Assembly (NCBI GenBank): GCA_964610155.1
Contig: CAZSUY010000004.1
Coordinates: 1 to 64,000, forward strand
Direction: 5' to 3'
Origin: JAFGBM01 sp964610155
GTDB taxonomy: Bacteria; Actinomycetota; Actinomycetes; Actinomycetales; Demequinaceae
DNA length: 64,000 nt
Below are positions 50,774 to 59,436 of the stretch, in pieces (the stretch's first letter is position 1; every line of letters begins with the position of its first letter). Under the pieces are notes generated by a model, which worked only from the letters and a program-made list of their open reading frames with translations, was not told the DNA's origin and did not search any database. Made by a program: the position numbers and the translations under genes.

Positions 50774-51114
50774 GCAGGACTCCACCCAAGGTCCGCTCCC
50801 CCGATGATGTGGCCATGGGCATGGAACACGGACTGACCCGCCCTTGGTCCGGTATTGAAGATCAACCTGAACTGGCCGTCGCACTCGTCATCGGCGATCC
50901 TCTGGGCCAGGTCGACCATCTCTGCGAGCACGTCCGGTGCGGCAGCGGCCAGGTCTGTAACATCCGCGAGGTGTTGGCGAGGTACAACCAAGACGTGTGT
51001 AGGTGCCTGAGGCGCGAGGTCTCTGAAGGCGACCACGGTATCCGTCTCGAGGACCATCTCGGCTGGAACTTCGCCCGCGATGATCTTGCAGAAAATGCAT
51101 TCGGTATCGCTCAT
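50770..51114 (-). CDS. HIT-family nucleotide hydrolase
   Basis: This 114-residue protein has the histidine triad HAHGHIIGG near 98 and the N-terminal CIFCKIIAGEVPA with CxxC. It belongs to the HINT branch, which hydrolyses purine nucleoside phosphoramidates. The natural substrate is not known. It lies 16 bases after rsmE and overlaps phoH, as in many actinobacteria. Confidence 0.92.
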   Translation of the reverse strand: MSDTECIFCKIIAGEVPAEMVLETDTVVAFRDLAPQAPTHVLVVPRQHLADVTDLAAAAPDVLAEMVDLAQRIADDECDGQFRLIFNTGPRAGQSVFHAHGHIIGGADLGWSPA

Positions 51115-51130
51115 GGTTCTAGCCTAAGGC

Positions 51131-51901
51131 TCACGTCTTGCCTCTGGAAGAATTCCATATCCCGCCGAGGACGGAAAACGCCGCTATCGCGGCTGATCCC
51201 GCGGTCCCCGAGCGCAAGATGTAAGGGCCAAGCCTTGTCGGGAGGGCCCCGACATCCTCGAGGGCAGACACCTCCTCCTCGGCGATGCCACCCTCCGGGC
51301 CGACGATAAGCCAGGTCTCGCCCAAGGCCCCCGGTTGGAGAATGCGCCCCGTGATTCCCTCCCCTGACCCCTCGTGGAGGAGAAGCACGAGCGCCCCGGC
51401 CGAGGCCGCCTCGGAAACCAGGGCTACGAGCCCCGGTGTCGCGACTAGTTCCGAGACCTCGGGGATGAGGGCCCTACGGGCCACCTTCGCCGCCGACGAG
51501 ACGACGGCTACCCAGCGGTCGCGTCCGGTTCCCGTCTTCTTGCCCGTCCATCGGACGACGCTCCTTGAGGCCTGCCAGGGGATGATCCGTGTCACCCCCA
51601 ACTCCGTCGCCGACTCGATCGCCGACTCGTCGCGATTCCCCTTCGCGAGGGCCTGGACGAGGACGAGGGGGCAATCGACGTCCCGCGTTATGGCGTCCAC
51701 CCTGACTTCGATGCGCCCGATCGACGCGGCGACGATGAGGCCGGATGCTCGGATGCCCCTCCCGTCGACGAGGTCGATCACCTCGCCGATACCGAGGCGC
51801 TGAACCTGAGCGGCGTGGTGACCTTCGGGTCCGTCGAGAATCAGGATGTCGTGGGTGTTGGCGCCCGTTGCCTCGGGACAGACAAAGACGGGCGCGCTCA
51901 C
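51131..51901 (-). CDS. rsmE: 16S rRNA m3U1498 methyltransferase RsmE
   Basis: RsmE methylates U1498 of 16S rRNA. The SPOUT knot is visible as LIVGPEGGIAEEEVSAL near 203 and RLGPYILRSGTAGSAA near 228. The N-terminal PUA-like domain contains GHHAAQVQRLGIGE. I start it at the GTG at 51901, directly after the dnaJ stop, giving 256 residues. An ATG at 51922 would overlap dnaJ and has no ribosome site. Confidence 0.92.
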   Translation of the reverse strand: MSAPVFVCPEATGANTHDILILDGPEGHHAAQVQRLGIGEVIDLVDGRGIRASGLIVAASIGRIEVRVDAITRDVDCPLVLVQALAKGNRDESAIESATELGVTRIIPWQASRSVVRWTGKKTGTGRDRWVAVVSSAAKVARRALIPEVSELVATPGLVALVSEAASAGALVLLLHEGSGEGITGRILQPGALGETWLIVGPEGGIAEEEVSALEDVGALPTRLGPYILRSGTAGSAAIAAFSVLGGIWNSSRGKT

Positions 51902-51902
51902 C

Positions 51903-53015
51903 CTACCGTCCGGTGAAGGCATCACGGAGGCGCGAGAGGAGCCCGGAGTTGGCAGGAGAGAGGCGAGCCTCCAGCAGTTCCTCCCCCCGAAGGGCGGCAA
52001 ACTGTTTAATCAGGGCTTCCTGACCCAGCGTCAGCGCCGTCGGCGTCTGAACATCGATGTGGACATAGAGGTCGCCTCGCCCCGCCCGCTGCAGGTGGCC
52101 TATCCCAAGCCCCTTCAGACGAATCGTCTCCCCGGACTGGGTCCCAGGTCGAACGTCGACCTCCTGGCGTCCGTCCACCGTCTCGATCTTCATGACCGTT
52201 CCGAGAGCGGCCGCGGTCATGGGGATCTCCAGAGAGCAATGGAGATCGTCACCGCGCCGCTCGAATACCTGGTGTGGTTTCTCACGGATCTCCACGTAAA
52301 GGTCTCCCATCGGCCCACCGGCAACCCCCGCGTCACCGTACCCCTGAAGCCGAATCCGGGTGCCAGACTCGACCCCGGCGGGGATGTCAACCGTGATGGT
52401 GTGGCTGGAATGCGTTCTTCCGTGACCGGAGCACTCCGGGCAGGGGATCTCAATCGTCGTACCGTAGCCTCCGCAGGAGGGGCACGGCGCACTCGTCATG
52501 ACCTGCCCGAGCAACGAGCGGACAACGCGCTGAACCGCACCCTTTCCGCCACATTCTCGGCAACTGGTGGGCGCGGTCCCGGCGGCGCAGCACGACCCCT
52601 CACAGGTCGCACATACATCGGCCACATTGACCTGAACATCACGGGCGATCCCGAATACGGCCTCCTCCAGGATGACGTCAGCATGGATGAGAATGTCACC
52701 TCCCCGTTGCTGGCGTGACGCCGGACCACGCCGACCCGTCGCACCGCCCCCGAAGAACGTCTCGAAGATGTCCTCGAAACCAAACCCGGCGGCGCCCCTC
52801 CTCGAGTTCGGATCAAAGCCGCGGTCGTACAGGGCCCGTTTATCGGGCGTCGACAACACCTCGTACGCCTGGGAGACCTCCTTGAAGCGTTCCTCGTCTC
52901 CATCCACCCCGGATGAATCGGGATGATGCTCGCGGGCGAGGCGCCGATAGGCCTTCTTGATCTGGTCCTGTGTGGCGTCCTTGGACACCCCGAGAGTCTC
53001 GTAGAGGTCCCTCAC
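51903..53015 (-). CDS. dnaJ: Chaperone DnaJ (DnaJ2 type)
   Basis: DnaJ stimulates DnaK. The 370-residue protein has a J domain with HPD in RREHHPD near 32, a short Gly/Phe-rich region and the zinc domain. Three of the four zinc repeats are normal (CRECGGKG, CPSCGGYG, CPECSGHG). The first reads CATCEGSC, with Cys replacing the usual final Gly. Substrate-binding domains follow. It starts at a GTG overlapping the hrcA stop, so it is under the CIRCE element in front of hrcA. Confidence 0.93.
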   Translation of the reverse strand: MRDLYETLGVSKDATQDQIKKAYRRLAREHHPDSSGVDGDEERFKEVSQAYEVLSTPDKRALYDRGFDPNSRRGAAGFGFEDIFETFFGGGATGRRGPASRQQRGGDILIHADVILEEAVFGIARDVQVNVADVCATCEGSCCAAGTAPTSCRECGGKGAVQRVVRSLLGQVMTSAPCPSCGGYGTTIEIPCPECSGHGRTHSSHTITVDIPAGVESGTRIRLQGYGDAGVAGGPMGDLYVEIREKPHQVFERRGDDLHCSLEIPMTAAALGTVMKIETVDGRQEVDVRPGTQSGETIRLKGLGIGHLQRAGRGDLYVHIDVQTPTALTLGQEALIKQFAALRGEELLEARLSPANSGLLSRLRDAFTGR

Positions 53016-54025
53016 GCGGCCACGGCCTTCGTCAGATACCGCGCGACCGCCCTGACCGCCGCCATCGTCCCTGGGTAGTCCATCCGCGTTGGTCCGAGCG
53101 ATGCGAGGAGGGGGGAGTCCACCCCTCCGGGTCCATATCCTGCAGCGACGATGGCGGTCTTCGAGAAGGCCTCGTGATGGGTCTCGCGGCCGATCCGCAC
53201 GGCCACATCATCCGTTTCCAGCGCCATCTCGTGGAGAAGACGGATGAGGAGCACCTGCTCCTCAAGCGCCTCCAAGACTGGCGCGATCGCATCCTGCTCC
53301 AGTCCGGCATCCACGCGCACCAGATTCGACGTCCCCGCAAGGACAACGCGCTCGACGGTTCCCCCCCGGGCCCCCTCAAGAATCGCATCCGCGATCACCC
53401 GCACCCAGGCCGCCTGACCCGGACGCGCCACCCAATCCGCCAACATCCGTTCAAGCGTGGCTGAACCCAAACCCGCCGCGATTTCATTCGCCTCCCTGGC
53501 GACCCTCTCGAATGCATCGTCGGAGGGCCGATCCTCGAGCGCCACCATAGCCTGCTCTACCCTCGCGTCTGCCGACACCACGACGACCAGGACTCGATCG
53601 AGACCGACCCTGACAAGTTCGACCCGGCGAACCTTCGAATCCCGAAGCGATGGGTACTGGATGACCGCGACCTGCCGCGTCAACTGGCTAAGGAGCCGGA
53701 CCGAGCGCTCAACGACATCGGACAGGTCAACGGCGTCGCTGAGGAACGTTTGAATCGCCCGCCGGTGCGCCCCCGTCAACGCTGAGGTGGCGAGGTGGTC
53801 GACGAAGTATCGGTACCCCTTGTCGGTAGGAATTCGTCCTGCGGAAGTGTGGGGCTGGGCTATGAGTCCCTCCTCCTCAAGGATCGCCATGTCGTTGCGG
53901 ATGGTCGCCGGAGACACGTGGAGATCAGGGCGGGAGGCAAGCGCCTTTGAACCCAGGGGTTCCTTCGTCGACACGTATCCTTCGATTATCGCGCACAGGA
54001 CGGCGCGGCGTCGTTCCTCTGACAT
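53012..54025 (-). CDS. hrcA: Heat-inducible repressor HrcA
   Basis: HrcA represses chaperone genes by binding CIRCE. The ATG at 54025 gives 337 residues. The N-terminal winged helix contains STKEPLGSKAL and SPATIRNDMAILEEEGLIAQ near 32-55, then PHTSAGRIPTDKGYRYFVD. The GAF-like and dimer parts follow. A CIRCE element lies 16 bases upstream, so the gene controls itself and dnaJ. Confidence 0.96.
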   Translation of the reverse strand: MSEERRRAVLCAIIEGYVSTKEPLGSKALASRPDLHVSPATIRNDMAILEEEGLIAQPHTSAGRIPTDKGYRYFVDHLATSALTGAHRRAIQTFLSDAVDLSDVVERSVRLLSQLTRQVAVIQYPSLRDSKVRRVELVRVGLDRVLVVVVSADARVEQAMVALEDRPSDDAFERVAREANEIAAGLGSATLERMLADWVARPGQAAWVRVIADAILEGARGGTVERVVLAGTSNLVRVDAGLEQDAIAPVLEALEEQVLLIRLLHEMALETDDVAVRIGRETHHEAFSKTAIVAAGYGPGGVDSPLLASLGPTRMDYPGTMAAVRAVARYLTKAVAA

Positions 54026-54040
54026 CCGCGCTCCTCCCAG

Positions 54041-54067
54041 TTGGCACTCATCACGATTGAGTGCTAA
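54041..54067. promoter_or_regulatory. CIRCE operator of hrcA-dnaJ
   Basis: TTGGCACTC (54041-54049), nine bases, then GAGTGCTAA (54059-54067). It matches the consensus TTAGCACTC-N9-GAGTGCTAA with one difference. A candidate -10 box, TAGAAT on the minus strand (54067-54072), abuts it, so bound HrcA would block the promoter. The next gene on the plus strand starts 58 bases away and could be affected as well. Confidence 0.92.
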
Positions 54068-54125
54068 TTCTATCCCTTCATCCTCGACCACAAGGGGAAC
54101 CCGGTACCGTGGTCCCGGAGGCATC

Positions 54126-54476
54126 ATGGTGCATCAAAAGGCTGGGGGACGCGGAGTCCATGGATCGGGTGTCGCTCAGATCGGGGCGATGATCGGGCCG
54201 ATCATTCCCTACCTCATCTGGCTGAGGCACCGGAACGATGAACCTACCGCCGCCCGGGACGCAGCCTCCGCGACGAACTTCGGCACGTTCGTGCTCGCCT
54301 CCCTATTGCCGGCCACCGTCCTCAGGATGTTCGCCCCATGGATCGGATGGGTCGGGGCGATCCTTCAGGTCGCGATCATCGTCAGCGCCGTTGTCCTGTG
54401 TCTCCAGGCGTACGGGTCCGTCCGACGAGGGGTGCCGGCCACATATCCGTTCGAGATCAGCCTCTTCAAGGTGTAG
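54126..54476 (+). CDS. DUF4870-like small membrane protein
   Basis: The 116-residue protein starts at the ATG at 54126. It has hydrophobic segments at about 18-33, 50-65 and 68-92, with HRNDEPTAARDAASATNFG between the first two. This order of segments and the D-A-x2-A-x-N-F pattern fit DUF4870 proteins, whose function is unknown. It is divergent from hrcA and convergent with hemW, 17 bases apart. Confidence 0.75.
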   Translation: MVHQKAGGRGVHGSGVAQIGAMIGPIIPYLIWLRHRNDEPTAARDAASATNFGTFVLASLLPATVLRMFAPWIGWVGAILQVAIIVSAVVLCLQAYGSVRRGVPATYPFEISLFKV

Positions 54477-54493
54477 GGACATTCGAACTGGAA

Positions 54494-55642
54494 CTAGGCG
54501 AGGGCGCGCACGACGACATCGGCGAGAAGCCTCCCTCGGCGCGTAAGGCCGACCCGGCCACGCGCCGCTTGGTCCGCGTCAAGGAGACCGTCCTCCACTA
54601 GAGCAGAAACCCTGTCCCGTGCCGAGTCCCGGAGCACCTCCGCGTCCAACCCCTCCCTGAGCCGCACCCCGAGCATGACCGCCTCCATGTGAACCTGCTC
54701 TCCCGAAAGCGACTCACGCTCCGCCTCCGGACTTTCCCCATCCGCGATTCGTTCGGCGTAGAGCCTCGGGTGCTTGACGTTCCACCATCGGGTGGCGGGG
54801 CTATCCCCCCTCGCCCCCAGGTACGAGTGTGCCCCCGGCCCGATTCCCCACCAATCGGCGCCTCTCCAGTAGCCGAGGTTGTGCCGACACCGATAGTCCT
54901 CCCCCCTCGCCCAGTTCGATATCTCGTACCACGTCAAACCGGCCGCAGCGAAGGCCTCTTCGGCGGCCTCGTACATCTCCGCCTGAAGGTCGGGGTCGAC
55001 GGGAGGAATCTCGCCCCTTCGAAGGGCTGCCCCCATCCTGGTCGCTGGCTCGATAACGAGGGCGTACGCGGACAGGTGATCGGGGGCGAGATCAAGGGCG
55101 GCATCGATTGAATCCTGCCACTCCCCGAGGCTCTCCCCCGGCGTGCCGTAGATGAGGTCGATGGACACATCGAGGCTGGCGGCTCGCGCCCCCCCGACAG
55201 CCCGCGCCACGTTCTCCGGGCGGTGCGTGCGATCGAGGACGGCAAGCACGCGGCCAACACCGGATTGCATCCCGAGGCTCACCCGGGTGAATCCCGAGCC
55301 CGCGAGCGATGCGAGCGTCTCCTCCGTCACCGAATCGGGGTTTGCCTCGACCGTCACCTCGGCGTCGGGAGCGAAGCCCCACGCGTCCCTCACACCGTCG
55401 AGGAGCCTCCCCAGGACCGACGGCTCGAGGAGCGTCGGTGTGCCTCCACCGAAGAAGACGGTGTCGACCACCCGGTCCTCGCCGACGAGCGCGCCCCGGG
55501 CCATCTCCAACTCACCCAGTGCTGCCTCGACATATCCCTCGGGGGTCGCCCCCTGGAGTTCCCCCGGCGCATAGGTGGTGAAGTCACAGTAACCGCACCT
55601 CACGGCGCAAAAGGGAACGTGTAGGTAAACGCCGAAGCCCAC
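54494..55642 (-). CDS. hemW: Radical SAM heme chaperone HemW
   Basis: HemW binds heme and inserts it into respiratory enzymes; older names call it oxygen-independent coproporphyrinogen oxidase. The cluster motif is HVPFCAVRCGYCDF near 8-21. FFGGGTPTLL, EANPDSVT and GMQSGVGRVL follow, and the C-terminal HemN part has VGLTRRGRLLADVV. The HemW-type CxxxCxxC is followed by DF as in HemW rather than HemN. It starts at a GTG two bases after lepA. Confidence 0.9.
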   Translation of the reverse strand: MGFGVYLHVPFCAVRCGYCDFTTYAPGELQGATPEGYVEAALGELEMARGALVGEDRVVDTVFFGGGTPTLLEPSVLGRLLDGVRDAWGFAPDAEVTVEANPDSVTEETLASLAGSGFTRVSLGMQSGVGRVLAVLDRTHRPENVARAVGGARAASLDVSIDLIYGTPGESLGEWQDSIDAALDLAPDHLSAYALVIEPATRMGAALRRGEIPPVDPDLQAEMYEAAEEAFAAAGLTWYEISNWARGEDYRCRHNLGYWRGADWWGIGPGAHSYLGARGDSPATRWWNVKHPRLYAERIADGESPEAERESLSGEQVHMEAVMLGVRLREGLDAEVLRDSARDRVSALVEDGLLDADQAARGRVGLTRRGRLLADVVVRALA

Positions 55643-55644
55643 GG

Positions 55645-57534
55645 CTACCTCTTCTGGTTCTTTTTCGAGCCGTCGTCGGAGGTATCGAGCGCGGCGATGA
55701 AAGCCTCCTGCGGGACGTCTACCCTTCCGATGGTCTTCATCCGCTTCTTGCCTTCCTTCTGTTTCTCCAACAGCTTGCGCTTACGTGTGATGTCGCCGCC
55801 GTAACACTTGGCCAGGACATCCTTCCTGAGGGCCCTGATCGTCTCCCTGGCGATGACACGCGATCCGATGGCGGCCTGGATCGGCACCTCGAACTGCTGG
55901 CGGGGGATGAGTTTACGGAGTTTGGCCGTCAGCCGAAGGCCGTACGCATAGGCCTCATCCTTGTGGACGACGGCACAGAACGCGTCGACCTTCTCCCCCT
56001 GGAGAAGGATGTCCACCTTGACAAGATCGGCAACCTGGTCGCCGATCGTCTCGTAGTCGAGGGAGCCATACCCGCGCGTACGGGATTTTAGGGCATCAAA
56101 GAAGTCGAAGATGATCTCCGCGAGGGGAAGTGTGTACCGAATCTCCACCCTTTGCTCGCTCAGGTATTCCATGGACTGAAGGACGCCCCGACGCTCCTGA
56201 CAGAGATCGATGATCGTTCCGATGTACTCGCTCGGAGCGATGACCGTCGCCCGGACGAGCGGCTCTTTGACCTCGTGTATCTTCCCCTCCGGGAATTCGC
56301 TCGGATTTGTGACGATGCTGACGGATCCATCGTCCATCGCGACCGTATAGACGACGTTTGGTGCCGTCGAGATGAGTTCGAGGTCTGACTCCCGCTCCAG
56401 GCGCTCCCGAACGATCTCCAAGTGGAGCAATCCAAGAAACCCACACCGGAATCCGAAACCCAGCGCGACCGAGGTCTCCGGTTCGAAGGAGAGGGCGGAG
56501 TCGTTGAGTTGGAGACGCTCGAGTGCGTCCCTGAGGTTCGGGTAGTCCGATCCATCGATCGGATACAGGCCGGAGAAGACCATGGGTTTCGGATCGCGAT
56601 ACCCGCCGAGGGCCGTGGTCGCCGGTCGGGTAGCGCCCGTGACCGTATCCCCCACGCGAGACCGTCGAACGTCTTTGACGCCGGTGATGAGATAGCCGAC
56701 CTCGCCGGCGGCGAGCCCCTTCGTTGCGACCGGCTCGGGCGAGATCACCCCGATCTCGAGAAGCTCATGGGTGGTTCTGGTCGACATCATGGTGATGCGG
56801 TCGCGAGCCTTGAGGGCACCGTCGATGACCCGCACATACGTGACGACGCCGCGGTAGGTGTCATAAATGGAATCGAATATCATCGCCCTGATCGGGGCAT
56901 CGGGATCCCCGGCAGGGGCCGGGATCTCGCGGACGATGCGATCTAGGAGGGCCGAGACTCCGTCGCCCGTCTTGCCTGAGACGCGCAAGATGTCCTCCGG
57001 CTCGCATCCGAGGAGCCGCACGAGTTCAGCCGCATAACGATCGGGATCGGCCGCGGGCAGGTCGATCTTGTTGAGCACGGGGATGATGGTGAGGTCGCCC
57101 TCCATCGCCAGGTAGAGATTCGCGAGGGTCTGTGCCTCGATTCCCTGGGCGGAGTCGACGAGCAACACGGCTCCCTCGCTGGCCGCGAGCGAACGGGACA
57201 CCTCGTAGGTGAAGTCGACGTGGCCGGGGGTGTCGATCATGTTGAGGGTGTAGTCCACGTCTCCGACCCGCCAGGGCAGGCGAACGGCCTGGGCCTTGAT
57301 CGTGATTCCACGCTCCCTCTCGATATCCATCCGATCGAGATACTGGTCGCGCATCGCCCGTTGATCGACCACACCGGTGAGCTGGAGCATCCGATCGGCA
57401 AGGGTCGATTTCCCGTGGTCGATGTGCGCGATGATGCAGAAATTCCGGATGACCGACTGTGGGGTCGACGCTGGCTCGTTGGGATCGGCTGGCACGGGGA
57501 TAGTTTCCTCTGGAAGGGGACGGACGACGCCCAT
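55645..57534 (-). CDS. lepA: Elongation factor 4 (LepA)
   Basis: EF4 is a ribosomal GTPase that acts in initiation and back-translocation. The 629-residue protein has G1 IAHIDHGKSTLADR near 34, DTPGHVDF near 103 and NKIDLP near 157. The C-terminal domain unique to LepA contains TRKRKLLEKQKEGKKRMK. The first 25 residues are an unconserved extension. hemW follows two bases later. A 124-base gap separates its start from the first GGDEF-EAL gene, in which both promoters must lie. Confidence 0.97.
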   Translation of the reverse strand: MGVVRPLPEETIPVPADPNEPASTPQSVIRNFCIIAHIDHGKSTLADRMLQLTGVVDQRAMRDQYLDRMDIERERGITIKAQAVRLPWRVGDVDYTLNMIDTPGHVDFTYEVSRSLAASEGAVLLVDSAQGIEAQTLANLYLAMEGDLTIIPVLNKIDLPAADPDRYAAELVRLLGCEPEDILRVSGKTGDGVSALLDRIVREIPAPAGDPDAPIRAMIFDSIYDTYRGVVTYVRVIDGALKARDRITMMSTRTTHELLEIGVISPEPVATKGLAAGEVGYLITGVKDVRRSRVGDTVTGATRPATTALGGYRDPKPMVFSGLYPIDGSDYPNLRDALERLQLNDSALSFEPETSVALGFGFRCGFLGLLHLEIVRERLERESDLELISTAPNVVYTVAMDDGSVSIVTNPSEFPEGKIHEVKEPLVRATVIAPSEYIGTIIDLCQERRGVLQSMEYLSEQRVEIRYTLPLAEIIFDFFDALKSRTRGYGSLDYETIGDQVADLVKVDILLQGEKVDAFCAVVHKDEAYAYGLRLTAKLRKLIPRQQFEVPIQAAIGSRVIARETIRALRKDVLAKCYGGDITRKRKLLEKQKEGKKRMKTIGRVDVPQEAFIAALDTSDDGSKKNQKR

Positions 57535-57658
57535 CGTCCCATGGATTGACTCCCCCTCACACGTGAGCGGGCCCCTGCCCCATTTCGGAGGGAGGCGAAT
57601 ATCACACCGTTTCGGCGGTAATTCGTGGCACTCTGGAACTGACGCGGACGGGAGCGAA

Positions 57659-59365
57659 ATGACGATCGACGATGGGCTATTCCGGGCGACGTTCTTCGAC
57701 TCGCCTATCGGAATCGCGATCCTCGATGAGGTCGGTACCTACGTCGAGGTGAACCGCGCCTTCGCGACCATTCTCGGACGGGAACCGGAGGAGGTGGCCT
57801 CCCGGAATTTCGCCGAATTCACCCATCCCACCGACCTCCCCCGCGACATAGAACTCATGAGCAAACTCGAGCGAGACGAGATCCCCTTCTATCAGACCCA
57901 TAAGCGATACATCACTAAGGACGGTAGCGTCCGGTGGGTACGGATAACCGTGACCAGGATCGAGAAGGCCGTTCGCACGGAGTCCCACCACCTCATCGCG
58001 CAGATCGAGGATATTACCGAGGTCATTCAGGCCCGTGAGCAGCTGGAGCAAAGGGCCTACTACGACACCCTCACCGGACTCGCGAACCGATCCCTTCTCA
58101 TGGAGCGACTAACGGCGGCCCTCGCCGCTCATGCCAAGTTGGACACCACCGTGGCCCTCATCTTCTTCGATATCGACGATTTCAAGCAGGTCAATGACTC
58201 TCTTGGCCACCACGCCGGCGACCAGTTGCTCGTCGTCATCGCCCAGAGAATCCAATCGGCCGTGCGTCGGAGCGATACGGTCGCCCGATTGGGGGGCGAC
58301 GAGTTCGTCATTCTTCTCGAGGATGTCCGGTCCATCAAGGATGCCGAGTCCCTCGCTGCCATCATTACCCGGACGGTCCAGGCTCCCATCATGATCGCCA
58401 CTCACGAAGTCGTCCCGACCGTCAGCGCGGGGCTGGCAATCGCGGAGGGCGACGTCGAACCGGAAGCCCTCATTCAGGACGCGGACACCGCCATGTATTC
58501 GGCCAAGCGCTCGGGCGTTGCCTCCTTGAAGATCTACGACACCGCCCTGCGAGAGGCGGCGGTCGCCAAGATGGAGATCGAAGAGGACCTGCGAAAAGCC
58601 TTGCGTGAAGGCGAACTCACCGTCGTCTACCAGCCGGTCGTCGAGTTCACGACCCGAATACCGATCGGATACGAAGCCCTGGTCCGATGGAGTCACCCCA
58701 ACCGAGGGGTCCTCCTCCCCGAGGAGTTCCTCGCCTTCGCCGAACAGGCCAATCTCGTTGTGCCCATCGGTTCCCAAGTCATCCACGAAGCCTGCGCGTT
58801 TCTTTCACGCTATCCCGACCTTGCGGCTCAGGTCTTCATCAATGTCTCCCCCAGGCAATTGGGAGAGGCCGCCCTAGCCCGTACCCTCGAAGCCGCTCTC
58901 GACCAGCATGGTATTGACCCTGATCGGATCGCGATCGAGATCACCGAGTCGGGATTCCTTAAAAGAACCTCCGTGATTGAGGCCGACCTCAGGAGGATCG
59001 CAGGACTCGGAATCGACATCGTCATCGACGACTTCGGTACGGGCCGCGGGTCGCTTGCCACCCTCCTGGAACAACCCGTCACTGGGGTCAAGCTCGCCGA
59101 GCGATTCACCCGACGCCTGGGAGACAGGGGGCTCGCGGACAAGGTGAGTCGCGGAATCTCCCTCCTAGTGAACGACGTAGGACTTCTCGCAGTCATCAAG
59201 GGGGTCGAGACCAAGGACCAGGCCAGGATCGCCCAAAGCCACGGATGGCTCGCCGCCCAGGGATACCTCTTCGGACACCCCCTGGCCGAGGACGAACTCG
59301 GGCTCGACCAATCCGTCTTAGGCACGGCATCTCCGGTCCCATCAGGTTCTCCCAAGCCCTCGTGA
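57659..59365 (+). CDS. PAS-GGDEF-EAL c-di-GMP protein, copy 1
   Basis: The ATG at 57659 behind GGGAGCG gives 568 residues. A PAS domain (about 5-120) starts FRATFFDSPIGIAILDE. The diguanylate cyclase motif GGDEF is near 213, preceded by the inhibitory site RRSD five residues before it. The EAL domain (about 325-560) has YEALVRW, INVSPRQL, EITESGF, IDDFGTG, VKLAERF and QGY, so the metal and catalytic residues are present. It may both make and degrade c-di-GMP. It contains no membrane segment and is 71 bases before copy 2. Confidence 0.93.
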   Translation: MTIDDGLFRATFFDSPIGIAILDEVGTYVEVNRAFATILGREPEEVASRNFAEFTHPTDLPRDIELMSKLERDEIPFYQTHKRYITKDGSVRWVRITVTRIEKAVRTESHHLIAQIEDITEVIQAREQLEQRAYYDTLTGLANRSLLMERLTAALAAHAKLDTTVALIFFDIDDFKQVNDSLGHHAGDQLLVVIAQRIQSAVRRSDTVARLGGDEFVILLEDVRSIKDAESLAAIITRTVQAPIMIATHEVVPTVSAGLAIAEGDVEPEALIQDADTAMYSAKRSGVASLKIYDTALREAAVAKMEIEEDLRKALREGELTVVYQPVVEFTTRIPIGYEALVRWSHPNRGVLLPEEFLAFAEQANLVVPIGSQVIHEACAFLSRYPDLAAQVFINVSPRQLGEAALARTLEAALDQHGIDPDRIAIEITESGFLKRTSVIEADLRRIAGLGIDIVIDDFGTGRGSLATLLEQPVTGVKLAERFTRRLGDRGLADKVSRGISLLVNDVGLLAVIKGVETKDQARIAQSHGWLAAQGYLFGHPLAEDELGLDQSVLGTASPVPSGSPKPS

Positions 59366-59436
59366 CCCCCGGGCGCCCAGCCGATCCGGCGCGAGGGTAG
59401 GGTGTGAATCTTCCGGCTAGGCGAGAAGGAGCGGGA

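Noticed and set aside
57377..57658. An N-terminal extension of the first GGDEF-EAL protein overlapping lepA
   Set aside because: The extended frame is antisense to lepA and has no PAS or membrane features; the ATG at 57659 has a ribosome site and starts the PAS domain.
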